From assembly GCA_018857735.1 (NCBI GenBank), contig JABMCL010001349.1:530001-594000 (forward strand): a stretch of 64,000 bases of DNA, read 5' to 3'. Position numbers and translations under genes: made by a program. Below are positions 1 to 42,795 of the stretch, piece by piece. Position 1 is the first letter of the stretch. Each line of letters begins with the position of its first letter. Origin of the DNA: Alviniconcha marisindica (taxonomy: Eukaryota > Mollusca > Gastropoda > Provannidae). Below the pieces are notes generated by a model. The model worked only from the letters and a program-made list of their open reading frames with translations, did no database searches and was not told where the DNA came from.

Positions 1-394
1 CTCCGCAGTGTCTCTTGACGCCACCTCAGTTCCAGCACATGATGGTCCAATCAGTGGTCCAGCAGTCGCTGCCTTCGCTCGCTTCAGTCATCACTCAGTG
101 GTTGCCGGTTTTGTCACAGTGGTAACACTTGGTTTTTCGGCAGCTGCATCAGTTCAGCTCAGTCTCAGCGGCCGGCGATTTTTCTTTTAGCGTTTAGGCC
201 CATACTTGAATCGCGTTTTTGTTGTTGTTTAGTTTTGTTGTTTCCCCCACTGCCAACGTATTAAATATTAAGTCACGTTAAATTCCAAGCATCGGTCGTT
301 TACCACATCCGTGAGAAAAGCGGGGTGTGGACTGTGGCACATCAAGTTTGGATGCGGAACGACTCCACCAGTTGTGAGTACCGTGCAGATCTTC

Positions 395-430
395 TCTGTC
401 TGTCTCAGTGTCTCTGTCTGTCTGTCTGTC

Positions 431-471
<41 letters not shown>

Positions 472-533
472 GTCTCTGTCTCTGTCTCAGTCTCAGTCTC
501 AGTCTCTCTCTTTTCCCCCTCTTCTCTCTCTCT

Positions 534-572
<39 letters not shown>

Positions 573-599
573 GAGTATATTTTAAGAAATGAATCCATT

Positions 600-661
<62 letters not shown>

Positions 662-745
662 GGGGTGTGTGTGTGTGTGTGTGTGTGTGGGGGTGTGTGT
701 GTGTGTGGGTGTGTGTGTGTGTGTGTGGTGTGTGTGTGTGTGTGC
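395..745. repeat. Compound microsatellite (CTGT)n-(CT)n-(AT)n-(GT)n
   Basis: Four simple-repeat tracts follow one another: tetranucleotide CTGT, dinucleotide CT to 568, AT at 602-657 and GT at 661-744. Confidence 0.95.
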
Positions 746-1496
746 TTGTATGCAGACGAGGCGTGTCGGTGGCTGCTGCGCCCTAAGCATGCTGAGAGCC
801 GAAAATAGCCAGAACCGAGTAGTCCTACCCATGACAACCGACACTTGTCAGCCTAGTCTCGATCGAGCGCTGAACTGATGTGAGCGGTGCCGAGCTGTAA
901 CCTGACTCGACAGACCTTGCTCTTGCATCTTTGTTTGGTCTAAGGATAACATGTGGGATTCTTTCCGAGTAGTCGTTACAATTACAGTATAAGAGAAACC
1001 GATGTCCTCGCTGACTCGCCGCTGTGGTCAGCATGGGGAGTTAAGAACGAGAGTGTCAGAGAAATTCCTCACCCGAAAACAGCATGAGGCCGATCTCGAT
1101 GTGTAAGAAAACCTCATCGCAAAACCAGCAGGAGAAGTGGAAGACAAACTCCTCGCTAAAACTGGCATAGTGACTGTAATACAAAATCATCTTTAACAGT
1201 GGCATCAGGAGTTTAAAAGAAACTGCTCACCGAAGACGAACATATGAGAACTGTGAGAGAAACAGATTTAGTGTAACTGAGGAACCCCTCACTAAAACTA
1301 GCACTGATGAGGACTATAACAAAAAACTCCTCAAGTCATTAAAACCATTACGAGAAGTGTAAGAGAAATCCATTACTCAGTAAAATTAGCACCAGAAGTG
1401 TAAGAGAAAGTCCCCACTTAAACCACTGAGAACGGCGACGAATGTCAGTAACACTGAGAAATTTGTCCCTAAAGGACAGCACGAGGAGCAGCAGAA

Positions 1497-1500
<4 letters not shown>

Positions 1501-1539
<39 letters not shown>

Positions 1540-1562
1540 TGTGAGTGAGTGTGAGTGAGAGT

Positions 1563-1642
<80 letters not shown>
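1501..1642. repeat. Compound microsatellite (GT)n-(GA)n
   Basis: GT run to about 1538, GAGT units, then GA to 1642. Another GA tract is at 1879-1927. Confidence 0.95.
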
Positions 1643-1646
<4 letters not shown>

Positions 1647-2180
1647 CTTTATTACACAGGGATAAAGATTTAAGCACGTGTCGGCTTTTTTTACAAATCT
1701 GTCCCTGATGACAAACACAGCAACACTCAATACATCAAACAAGAATTCCATTAAATACGCTAGAGAAAAAACGACTTAAAACAAAACGAAAACTAATTTC
1801 TGTCTAAAACATCACATCATACGAACGAGCAATAATATAATAAGGCAAAGTAAGACCAATTCAAAACATTTTTTAAGAGAGAGAGAGAGTAGAGAGTAGA
1901 GAGAGTAGAGAGAGAGAGAGAGAGAGAGGGGAGAGAATTACAAAAACATATTAACGAATAATGGAAAGCGACAGAATAATGGCTATCTCACTATCTACGT
2001 ATAAAACAAGATCACATCTAACAGGATTGGAAGCTAAGCAATGGCGCATTATACACACCTAACCAAAATCAAAGCACATCACACATACCAACAATCATAT
2101 ATATGCAAACATTAAATTTGAATTAAAAAATAATAATTATGACCACGAGGAAAAAGAAAAAGTAAATATTTCATGAAAAT

Positions 2181-2259
<79 letters not shown>
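2181..2259. repeat. (CAA)n microsatellite
   Basis: About 26 perfect CAA units. Confidence 0.95.
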
Positions 2260-2389
2260 AAATCTAAAACTTTACAAGAAGAGCAAGGAAGGGAAAACAA
2301 TAACAACATTCTATACATTTTGTGTCAAGCTGTCTGACAAGCGAGAAAAGAAAAGAAAGAAAGAACAAGAAAAAAGAGTATTCAAGGTG

Positions 2390-2700
2390 GCTTAGCGAGT
2401 GCCTGAAATACTTTCCTTTTGAACGTTTTTAATTCCATGGGGTATCTGAGATGATGAGCTAAACTATTCAACGCTAAGGAGCCTGAAAAGGAGAACTCGT
2501 TTTAAAGATATCAGTCCTTGTTCTGGGCAAAAGCTGTTTATTCCCATGAACATGAAGACGTTCGGATGGATGATCATGAGATCTTTCAGATACTGCGGGG
2601 CTTTGCCGTGAACAACCTTTTGCATTAGAACACATTTGCTGAGCGCAATAATTGTTTGTCTAAAGGGAGTAGTTTGAGAGCACAGCACTTTTGTTTGTAG
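2390..2700 (-). pseudogene. Possible non-LTR retrotransposon tail
   Basis: A minus-strand frame contains KCVLMQKVVHGKAPQYLKDL, which resembles the 'K-x-x-H-G-x-A-P-x-Y-L-x-D-L' segment before the C-terminus of non-LTR ORF2 proteins. The rest is weak. Confidence 0.4.
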
Positions 2701-3030
2701 TCTAATTCGGAATTGGCATCAAAACTTTTTACGGCACATTTGTGGAGAGAATACAGCCGCTTCATGTGCACACAGGCACATCCATCTCATGCATTTGAAA
2801 CATAGTTCATATGTGACATAATGTGTGCAAAGAAGAAGGCTAATTTGGATTTTTGGCTGACAGTTTGGCTCAGTTTCGAAAGAAGAAAAATATTTCTAGA
2901 AACGGTTCTGCAAATGTTGTTAATATGCGTTTGCCACTTTAGCTGTTCGTCTACAGTTACTCCAAGTAGGCGATGTTTTGAAACTTGGTCTATTGGCGTG
3001 GTCTCGAACTTTAGATTTAAAGGGAGCTGT

Positions 3031-3031
<1 letters not shown>

Positions 3032-3126
<95 letters not shown>
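3032..3126. repeat. (GA)n microsatellite
   Basis: About 47 perfect GA units. Similar tracts are at 5425-5495, 6809-6861 and, as CT, at 6365-6456. Confidence 0.95.
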
Positions 3127-3129
<3 letters not shown>

Positions 3130-3239
3130 TCACTGACTAAAGTACCAACAACAAGGAGCCTGTGTAAGAGAAACTCAATCCTGACCAAAACAAATGAGCA
3201 TTGAGAAGTGAAAAAGAAACTCTTTTCCAAAACTGGTGT

Positions 3240-3925
3240 AGGGGAGTGGAGTGGGGAGAGAGGGAAGCAGGTTGGAAGATGAATGAAGAGTCACAAGTCA
3301 GAGATTGCTATAACAGCTTTTATTTGCACCATCCAGGAAACAGTGTAGGCTCTCCCCTGAATCAGATGCATAGGCAGCAGCTCGAACTATTACTAACTGA
3401 CGACCTGCTACTGCAGGGACACTGGGGGAAAGAGGACGCGGCGGTGGTGGTGGTGAAGTGTTGCTTAATGTCCTCAGATGTCAGTTGACATATTAGGGAC
3501 AAGTTGTGACCAATGCCGAAGCACGGTTCAAAAATTCTGTATGTCCACGGAAACCAGAAGGCCCGTTAGGACGGACAGCTCAGGACGGCCACCTCGACTC
3601 TCACACAGCTCCTGAACTATGAACGCGGCGGTGAAGTGATGCTTAATGTCCTCAGATGTCAGTTGACATATTAGGGACAAGTTGTGACCAATGCCGAAGC
3701 ACGGTTCAGTAATTCTTTACGTCCACGGAAACCAGAAGGCTCGTTAGGACGGACAGCCCAGGACTTCCACCTCGGCTCTCACACAGCTCCTGAACTATGA
3801 ACGCGGCCGGCCCAGCGCACACGTTTTAACACTTTAGATAATTGGGGCCATAAAACTCCTACCCAATCAAAAAGAAAAGGACGACAGGAAAGAAAAGATT
3901 AAAGGGTCATGGCCCGGAACACATA
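3240..3925 (+). mobile_element. Dispersed repeat with a nested tandem insertion
   Basis: Outer element: GAAGCAGGTTGGAAG to AGGAAACAGTGTAGGCTCTC, and GTTTTAACACTTTAGATAAT to AAAGGGTCATGGCC. The same outer sequence occurs inverted at 17068-17375 without the inner part. Inside, a 178-base unit occurs twice (3453-3630, 3631-3806). Confidence 0.75.
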
Positions 3926-4484
3926 CAATACACTCGGTTACATTGGCATCAGGGGCATCACTAAACTGAACCAGCATTAGTGCAAGAGAAACTCAAATTG
4001 AGCAGCTCAGTTCCTGAATCGCGCATTAAATGACGATCTTCCGGAAAACTGGCCAGGCCGAGCACGCGGTAAGTGCAATAGAAAAAAGAGAACAATTGCT
4101 CACCCTAACTGGTGTATGATCTTCGGGAAAACAGAATGTGCCAACTTCTGAATCTAACTTGGTTACTGATGTTCCGACTGAAAACTGCGTGTGTGTTTTT
4201 TTGTTTTTGTTTTCAACACTCAAATCAATTTCATCTCACTGAAATGTCGCTGCTGTGTAGTTGTAATTTGTTTTGTAACAGAGTTGCTCTAAAATATCAG
4301 TGACAGTGGGTCCGTTGATAGTCTGTATCTATATTTTCAGGCATTTGGGCAAGAGAATAGCATTTTGCTTGCATCACTTTAGTGCCACGAGCGTTATACT
4401 ATAAAATCTGTTTTGGTTCTGGCATTAATTTTCGTTGACAATCTTTTGCCGGTTTTCTTCTACACGAAGGTGGAACTGAGCACG

Positions 4485-5280
<796 letters not shown>

Positions 5281-5282
5281 AG

Positions 5283-5400
5283 TGACACACCATCCGGTAC
5301 GGCGGCGTGTAGCCGCGGCCGTGTCACTTAGTCGTGCCGCGTCATTTTCAGTGCCCGTTGTCCGGCGACCCCGGTCCGGCGCCTCGTCCAGGCACGTGAC
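5283..5400. promoter_or_regulatory. GC- and CpG-rich patch, possible promoter
   Basis: Between two long microsatellites lies about 115 bases rich in CG dinucleotides (GGTACGGCGGCGTGTAGCCG, TCCGGCGACCCCGGTCC), unlike the AT-rich, CpG-poor surroundings. It lies 5 kb upstream of the first supported exon of the large gene, which needs a non-coding exon upstream. Promoter activity is inference. Confidence 0.25.
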
Positions 5401-5421
5401 ACTATTGTAAATGAAGATCAT

Positions 5422-5496
<75 letters not shown>

Positions 5497-5690
5497 CTAG
5501 CCTGGACAGAACGTCACAACTGACCCGCTACTGCACTGATTGGTGATGCCGTTTCAGTCTAGAAGAAGCCGTACTGATACAGAGTCCGAAACGTCAACAA
5601 ACACAGACTGACAACACGACAGCGCACACACGCCGGCACGCTAGCGCACACACTGACACATGTTAGCGCGCGCGCGCGCGCACACACACA

Positions 5691-5752
<62 letters not shown>

Positions 5753-6362
5753 CGCTCGCGCACTCGGCACTAGCGCACAGGCTTACATATGCTAGTACAG
5801 CACGTACAGACTGTCGCACCGCGGCAACAACCGCCACGGCACACCAGCACACACACACACACACACACATCTCCACCCCCCGAAGAGTTCGTCAGTCTTT
5901 TCCCTGACACTAGTGACAGTCACCATCAGGGATCAGGGGGGCGCACTCTGAAGAAAACGTCCCTAAATTGCGCCCCCTTTGCGAACCAAAATAGACACCG
6001 GGAATACCAGTCTTCTACTTCTCGTTACGAGAATATAGTTTTTTTAAATGGCGTAGCTGAATCAGGTGGGAACCCCTCCAGTTGAGCAGCTGACCAGAGT
6101 TGTTCAGGTGGTATGTTTAGTTTTCCATCCTCGGTTACCATTATAATTTTGATGTGGATGTCATTGAAACATCTCAGTACAGTGCACCCGGATATAGCGG
6201 CTACGGCCCGTAGTTTAAATTGTCAACCATGCAAAGTAACAACTTGTCAGTTGGCTAACATTAGTACTAACAAGTAGTAAGTAAGTAACATCATTTAGAT
6301 CTTTAACATTGTTTTACTTCAACTTCTTGTCTATCTTCTTCTTTACTTCCTTCTTCTTTTAT

Positions 6363-6457
<95 letters not shown>

Positions 6458-6534
6458 ATATCTCCTCTATACCAGACGAAGACCATGTGTCGAAAGCGTT
6501 TGTGTGTTTTTAATTGTTCTTTATGTGTTGTCGT

Positions 6535-6705
6535 CCATAGTTCAGGAGCTGTATGAGTCGAGGTGGCCGTCCTGGGCTGTCCGTCCTAACGAACCTTCTG
6601 GTTTCCGTGGACGTAAAGCTATATTGAACCATGCTTCGGCATTTGTCTCATCTTGTCCCTAATATGTCAACTGACATCTGAAGACGTTAAGCAACACTAC
6701 CTACC
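6535..6705 (-). repeat. Copy of the 178-bp dispersed repeat
   Basis: Reverse complement of the unit at 3453-3630: GGTGGCCGTCCTGGGCTGTC, TTTCCGTGGACGTAAAGC and CCCTAATATGTCAACTGACA. A single copy, unlike the tandem pair. Confidence 0.7.
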
Positions 6706-6807
6706 TACCAACCTATGTGTCGTCGTATAGGTGAGTACATTTCTCTAGAGCTGTTCCATTCTGTTCCATGGGTTTACGCACGTCCATAACCGACCACCGT
6801 GTATAAC

Positions 6808-6863
<56 letters not shown>

Positions 6864-7847
6864 GGTCATTGATCATGAGTGAAATCATTATTAGACCTTT
6901 GAAATTTGAGCCTGTAAATTATTTTACTCTTGGCTACATACTCATGTCATGATCAGTGTCACAATGACCATCAGTTGCTGCTTGTTGAATAGTTCAGCAG
7001 TCACTCTTGTGTTGGCTTTAATGGTTAGGCAGTTGTAGTAATTACGGCTGGAATGCATGTTTAAATTCTAGGCAATACTTTTAATAGCATCAAAAGGATG
7101 ATTTCTTACTGCACTACTACCAGTGCGCAGAGCACACACAAGTCGATATGCCATGGTGAACACAAAACTATTTCGAGGATGCTAAGCGGTAACCATTGAC
7201 AAATGTATTGATTTAATCAAAGACTTAGTTGATTAGCTGATTGACACTTGATATGGAATAGACCAACCAGTCCATCAGAAGCCTTGTGAAATTGGACTGT
7301 TGAAATTTTGATTTGATTTCTCTCTCTCAGTGTAAGTCATCAGCTTGATAATTTATATATAATATATATATTTTTATATAATTGCAGATGTTGATAGTAA
7401 ATGACATATATTGATAGGTCTTCTTTTGAAGTTAGCATGCATTTACTCCTTGCTCAGGAGTCATTCTTGTGTGATCATACAATATTAGTTATTACTAGAA
7501 CAAAACACAATTCATCAAACTTCATACCATTTTTCAGCTGGTCACTTGGTGACACATTATTTCATGTTCAAGAGAACTGGAAATGCAGAATGAAGATATC
7601 TGCATTGGAATAATAATTCAAATAAAATGTGAAAAATGTCTGGCAGTGCATGAAGTATGCATAGCTGGCATGGTTTGCTCCTGGCTTAACTCAGGTGCTA
7701 AGTATACATTGGAACACAGAGTACACAGGTGACCTGGGAAACTAAACTATGAAATTATAGCAAACCAGTCCTTGTACTGATTTTGCATACACTGTCTAGT
7801 CCATAGACTCCACTGGACCAGTAATTTGTATGAGAAATATTAAGTAC

Positions 7848-8060
7848 GAGTGGCAGAAATAGTTCAGTTGGTAGAACACCTGACTAGAAAGCCAAGTGCA
7901 ATACTGATGTAGGTTTGACTTTGAGTCCCCAGTGCTGCAGGGACTTTTCTCTCAGGATCAACTTCCTGTGCAGACTCTCTTACAAGACAGTGTCTGTACA
8001 GTCCCTGTGTGCAGTTGCATGCATCAACAGCTGTGCACACATTAAAAATAACATAATATC
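7848..8060 (+). mobile_element. tRNA-derived SINE
   Basis: The head has an A-box-like TAGTTCAGTTGGTAGAACAC and a degenerate B-box region (GGTTTGACTTTGAGTCCC), followed by a tail CAACTTCCTGTGCAGACTCT typical of molluscan SINE tails. Not a functional tRNA: the arms do not pair. Confidence 0.55.
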
Positions 8061-9039
8061 GTTGTTTTGATGCATAAAAATACTACACACACTGATCGGA
8101 TTCTTAGGAATTGGTAGTAGCATTGCTCATGTGTGGCTGCTGTGCCTTACCAAGGTAAGGAGACCTGAATTTCCGGCCAGGGACAAAGAAACTACTAAAA
8201 AAGACCCCCCAAAAATTATTTTATTTTTTAAATCAGCCTATACCCCTGAGTACTTTTATTCAGAGTGAAAGGGCAGTGACTGTCTAACTCAAAAGTGACT
8301 AATTCCAACCTACTACACAAGTCATGAAAACACAGAACAAGGGTTTTGAATGCAGAGGCCAGAAGCAGCAACACTTGCCAAGAGGATACATTTTCATTTG
8401 TCACCGTTTAACTGTTTTTTTGTCACTTTGGAAAAGGAGTTTACCATGAAAATTCTCAATCTTTGTATTGTCATATTAAATTAACACTTTTTTTTTAAGT
8501 GTTTAGAACTTGCCAAGAGGGGGTTATCACTATAGTATCAGACTGACTGGATACACATGTAGGAATTATTCTCTCTAGTCTAGCTCTCTCATTAAAAGTT
8601 TTTGAAGACCAGTGAAAATCATGGGGGACCGGTAAAGTTTGTGTTTCAAGTTTTAGAGAATTTCTACAGATTCTAGCCCTGGTTTGTGTTGTAATAACTT
8701 TGCTACTAATGAGACAGAGGGCTATCACGCATAGGACTACTATCTGCATGACTGTTGACATGCAGACCTCTATTGATCATAGGATTATGAACACGCGATG
8801 TAGGGCTAGCATCCGTGCAGATTGCTGTTCCAGTTTAAAAAAGAAGTATTTTTAAGCGTAGCTTATAAATTTTATATGAAAGTTTGTGTAGTGGATCTTT
8901 TATCCTATTTGGAACAGATTTTATCAAGACATTTGGACTTCACAGTTTAAATCACTTTCAGTTGATTTACATCAAAACATAGAAGAGAAAGGTTTCAGAA
9001 GAGAAGGGGGAAAAAAAACATGGTTTTGAAAGAGGGAAG

Positions 9040-10290
9040 GGGATGGTTTCTCATCAGGGTGATCTTCTATCTGGCTGGTCTCTCGGCCATTAGGGTGGTC
9101 TCTCATCATAGTGGTCTTTCACAAGGGTGGTCTCAGTCTTACCATTGTGGTCTCCAAACTACAAACATTGATTTACAGCACCGTTCCTCAAACCACTGCA
9201 GTAGTCGGTTATAATGCTATAGGTCCCTGAAAGTTCTTCATTGACCAGTGCTAAAATGGCAGGAAGTTTGTAATGGCCAGCTCAGATTATATTAGGCTGC
9301 ATTTCTCAAAGAACTGCTCACAATTACGCCAGCACAAATAAAACCAGTATCATTTGAGTTGAGATGGAAGTTTACTGTTTTATAAGTTTGGGTTTGGTGT
9401 ACCTGGTGTTTATGTGTAAGCTTTGATGTTATGTTGTTTCCACGGTCTTCCAGTACTCATACTTTTTGCAAATTTTACGGGTGGCACTGACAAGTGCGTA
9501 GATATAAGAAAAGCCTCTTTAATGGCATAACCAATTAGGGCAGAGTTTGGAGGAAGTGTGCTGGAAAGCAAGGATTGGAGTGTGGGTGGTCTTATCAGGG
9601 TGGTCTCTCAGTCTCATTGGGGTGGTCTTTCATCAGGGTGGTCTCTCAGTTTCAGTTTCATCAGTTCTCTCATTTTCTCTGTTTTGTTGATGTTGATGTA
9701 CAGTATTTTACTCTCTTATTTAAATGAAACATGAAGTTGTTGCTGTGACTGCATTTAATAATTAATTTATGAATACATTGTGGTTTGTCAACCATATTGT
9801 TAAAGTGTGTATAAATGTATTGCCAACCTGTTAATGTTCTTGTGAGTGTGTGTATGGTTATGAATGCTGTCAACACCATGCCTCACCCCATGTGCATATT
9901 ATACATATTTTACTTGATACATGGCAGTAAAGATATTGATTATTGATACTGATCAGGATGGACTCTTATCAGTGTGGTCTTTCATTAGGGTGGTCCCTCG
10001 GTCTCATCAGGGTGATCTCTCATCAGAGTGGTCTTTGGTTGGGGTGGTCTCTGTCTCTCAGAGTGGTCCTCATCAGAGTAACAGTTGATCAATGTGGTCT
10101 GTCAATCTCGTCAGAGTGGTCTTTCAGTTTCACCAGGGTGGTCTCTCATTAGGGTGGTCTCTCATCAGGGTGGTCTTTCAGTCTTATGAGGGTGGTCTCT
10201 GATCAGTATGGTCCGTCATTCTCATCAGGCTGGTTTTTCAGACTCACCAGGTGGTCTAGCTCTGATCAGCGTGGTCTTTCATCAGCAGTT
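9040..10290 (+). repeat. Minisatellite with core CATCAGGGTGGTCTCTC
   Basis: Irregular tandem units of about 18-24 bases around GGTGGTCT occur at 9040-9165, 9585-9665 and 9945-10290, split by other DNA. It ends 30 bases before the acceptor of the first supported exon. Related units are at 42138-42240 and 42332-42430 (inverted), and a TAGTGGTCTCATTTCAT array lies at 38035-38110. Confidence 0.7.
9290..9575 (+). mobile_element. Dispersed repeat family X, diverged copy
   Basis: TTACGCCAGCACAAATAAAACCAG (read in two parts) and CAGAGTTTGGAGGAAG match the 3' two-thirds of family X. It interrupts the GGTGGTCT array. Further partial inverted copies lie at 19985-20115 and 56330-56475. Confidence 0.55.
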
Positions 10291-10409
10291 CCACTGACAC
10301 TGTACTTTGTTTTCTTTTTCAGGTTCCAGTGATAAAGTGAAAGTGGGTGTTGAGTGTTCTTGCTACACTGTGACAAGGATAAGAAGAACATGCATGAACT
10401 GACATTAGT

Positions 10410-40267
<29,858 letters not shown>

Positions 40268-40720
40268 ACACAACACACCATGCCATGAACCACTGGGGCT
40301 CAAGACGCTGACAGTGAAACCATCTCTCATTCACTGGGGCTAAGATGCTGACATTTATTGATTGAAACACAGTTTATAAATGGCCAGTGCCCTTATGTCT
40401 ATATGAACAGCAAATGTGGACAGCCTCTGATCCCAGTTAGCCAAAGAGTCAATGAGTCCAGCATTGCAAACTAACCTCCACACAAGAGACGTCATACGTA
40501 TTAATAGTGAAAGGCATTGTTCACTCTGAAGACTGGAATTTGCTCTTTGGACATTTGAACAGCTGAAAAGGCCAGTGGCAGGAAAGGCTATCACAGCAGT
40601 GACAGCCCCTGCTGCAGCTGATGCGCTGATGGATAGTAACCTTTGGGTTTGCACTTGGAATGAACTTGCCGAGTTCTCTCATTACTGCTGAATAAACTGA
40701 AACTGTAGCGGCCAGAGAGG
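40268..40720 (+). other. 3' UTR of the large gene with AATAAA signal
   Basis: Non-coding sequence after the stop. The first canonical polyadenylation hexamer, AATAAA, is at 40691-40696, which would give a 3' UTR of about 440 bases. Later AATAAA or ATTAAA-like sites exist past the minisatellite (around 41340 and 41536), so a longer form that includes the 37-bp array is possible. Confidence 0.45.
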
Positions 40721-40804
40721 GGCTTGGCCTAGCATTCTCGAAGAGGAACTGTGCTGGCAGCTACGCCTCAAACCAAGGATGGAACCAGGGCTGAGATGTT
40801 TTTG

Positions 40805-41228
40805 ATTGATACGCTAAGGATTTTCCTGCCAGCGTGTTAGGAGAAGATATGTGAAGGATTTTACTACAAGCATGTTAGAAGATATGCTGAGGATTTTACT
40901 GCCAGCGCATTAGGAAAAGATATGCTAAGGACTTTACTACCAGTGCATTAGTGAGGATGTATGCTAAGGATTTTACTACCAGTGCATTTGGAGAAGACCT
41001 GTGAAGGGTTTTACTACCAGTGTGTTAGGAGAAGATATGCTGAGGATTTTACTACCAGTGCATTTGGAGAAGATATGTGAAGGGTTTTACTACCAGTGTG
41101 TTAAGAGAAGATATGCTGAGGATTTTACTACCAGTGCATTTGGAGAAGACCTGTGAAGGGTTTTACTACCAGTGTGTTAGGAGAAGATATGCTGAGGATT
41201 TTACTGCCAGCACATTTGGAGAAGAGAC
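40805..41228 (+). repeat. 37-bp minisatellite after the large gene
   Basis: About eleven units of GAGAAGATATGCTGAGGATT plus TTACTACCAGTGCATTTG. Alternate units carry GACCTGTGAAGGG, giving a 74-base higher-order period. It begins about 540 bases after the stop codon. Confidence 0.8.
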
Positions 41229-41679
41229 TGCATGATGGTGTCATGAGATAGAAGGGGATGGATGTGAATGTGTTCCAGAGTTGTGTTCGGGACAAACTGT
41301 AGGGGAAAAAACTTCTTGTTCATATGATTATGAACTGTGATTAAAAAACAAATATATAAAAAAGTAAACAACAAAAATCAGTGTAATTTATCTTCCAGGT
41401 ATGCCAAATTTTTATCTTTGATGGAGTGCCAGTTTTGTGTTCTGATTTGTATGTAGAAAAATGAATAGCATATTCCTTCTGATTGAAGTAACATTCTGAT
41501 GACAAAAAAGAGTATTTGTCTAGTCTTGGACACATAATAAATGAATTGGTCCATTCTAATCAGAGTTTAATAGCAATATGCGTATGTTCTCAGTGCACTG
41601 ACCATTCAAATTATTGGACTCATGCTTTGTATTAACATGTATCATCATCAGTGTGTGTCAACTGCACAAGGTTTTGATT

Positions 41680-42140
41680 GATTGATTGATGATCACTTAT
41701 ATAGCGCTATTCTCCGCTCTCTTGAGCAGACTCACTGCACTCGCATGTGGTTCTACATGAGTGACAAGCTTTTTATAGTGCGTTTTTTTGAATATCCACC
41801 GTAGTGTACTTACAGCGCTGGCATGGCTGGTTCCACATGAAACTGCAGCCATCTCGGCGCAAGTTCTGTGTACACCATACAACCATGCACCATGTCACTT
41901 CATGCAAAGCCACATACGTAAGGTGTATGCGTGTTTAGCTGTAACCTGCCACCTGCACCTTTGGCAGAATAACTGGGGTCTTTTATGTGCTACTGCGGTA
42001 ACACGGATACTGAAATTAGAGTCAGCACAGAAAGTCGACCCTGGAGAAGAAAATTCTCCTGCCGCTCCTGCAGGGATTTGAACCCGCAACCTTTCAGTCA
42101 CGAGTCTGGTGCTCTAACCACTGAGCTATCCCTGCCCCTA
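41680..42140 (-). mobile_element. tRNA-derived SINE (third family)
   Basis: The minus strand starts at about 42137 with GGGGCAGGGATAGCTCAGTG, GTTAGAGCACCAGACTCGTG and a B box GGGTTCAAATC, followed by a tail with CACATAAAAGACCCCAGTTA. The cloverleaf is imperfect (anticodon and T stems mispair), so this is a SINE head rather than a tRNA gene. It ends at ATAGCGCTATT near 41700. Confidence 0.65.
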
Positions 42141-42435
42141 GGACGACCCTGATAAAAGACCACCCTGATGAGAGATCATGGTTTTGTTTCAAACAATTTT
42201 TTCCCCTGAAACCATTCTTTCACACTTCCCTGTAAACAGGCAGAAAATTCTCCTGCCGCTCCTGCAGGGATTTGAACCCGCAACCTTTCAGTCACGAGTC
42301 TGGTGCTCTAACCACTGAGCTATCCCTGCCCCTAGGACGACCCTGATAAAAGACCACCCTGATGAGAGATCATGGTTTTGTTTCAAACAATTTTTTCCCC
42401 TGAAACCATTCTTTCACACTTCCCTGTAAACAGGC
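42048..42435. repeat. 194-bp near-perfect tandem duplication
   Basis: Sequence 42048-42241 is repeated at 42242-42435 without a difference that I could see. The unit contains the tRNA-like SINE head and a flank that ends TTCCCTGTAAACAGG. Confidence 0.85.
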
Positions 42436-42566
42436 AGTTAACCAGGACCTCTTTTGCTGTTCTTTTATTGTGGTTCCATTGTACTCTGTAGTTCAGCTTG
42501 TCATTCAAAAACAGGCCATGCATCAGGGAAGGAATTTCTGGACGTTTCTACCCAAGTGTGTGTGTG

Positions 42567-42606
<40 letters not shown>

Positions 42607-42756
42607 TTTTTGGCATATGAGCTTTAATCCGTTTGCTCCTTTCATTTTGTGGCTTTCTATATTTCCGAGAGAGAGAGAGAACTCAAGAATTTTAGAGCTC
42701 AATTAGCATTAGATCCATTGGGACCTAACAGCTCGTCCTTGCTATACTGCAAATGC

Positions 42757-42795
<39 letters not shown>

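Noticed and set aside
8..190. Small ORF at the left end (60 codons)
   Set aside because: Low-complexity Ser/Ala/Val composition with no recognisable motif; could be an exon piece but there is no support.
278..844. Long frames through the compound microsatellite
   Set aside because: Translations are Leu/Ser, Thr/His or Arg/Glu dipeptide runs, which is repeat composition rather than coding.
8495..8761. Minus-strand ORF starting MSTVMQIVVLCVIALCL
   Set aside because: The hydrophobic start looks like a signal peptide, but the rest has no family pattern and no splice or promoter support.
42060..42137. Functional tRNA gene on the minus strand
   Set aside because: A and B boxes are present, but the anticodon and T stems do not pair and a SINE tail follows; duplicated next to itself.
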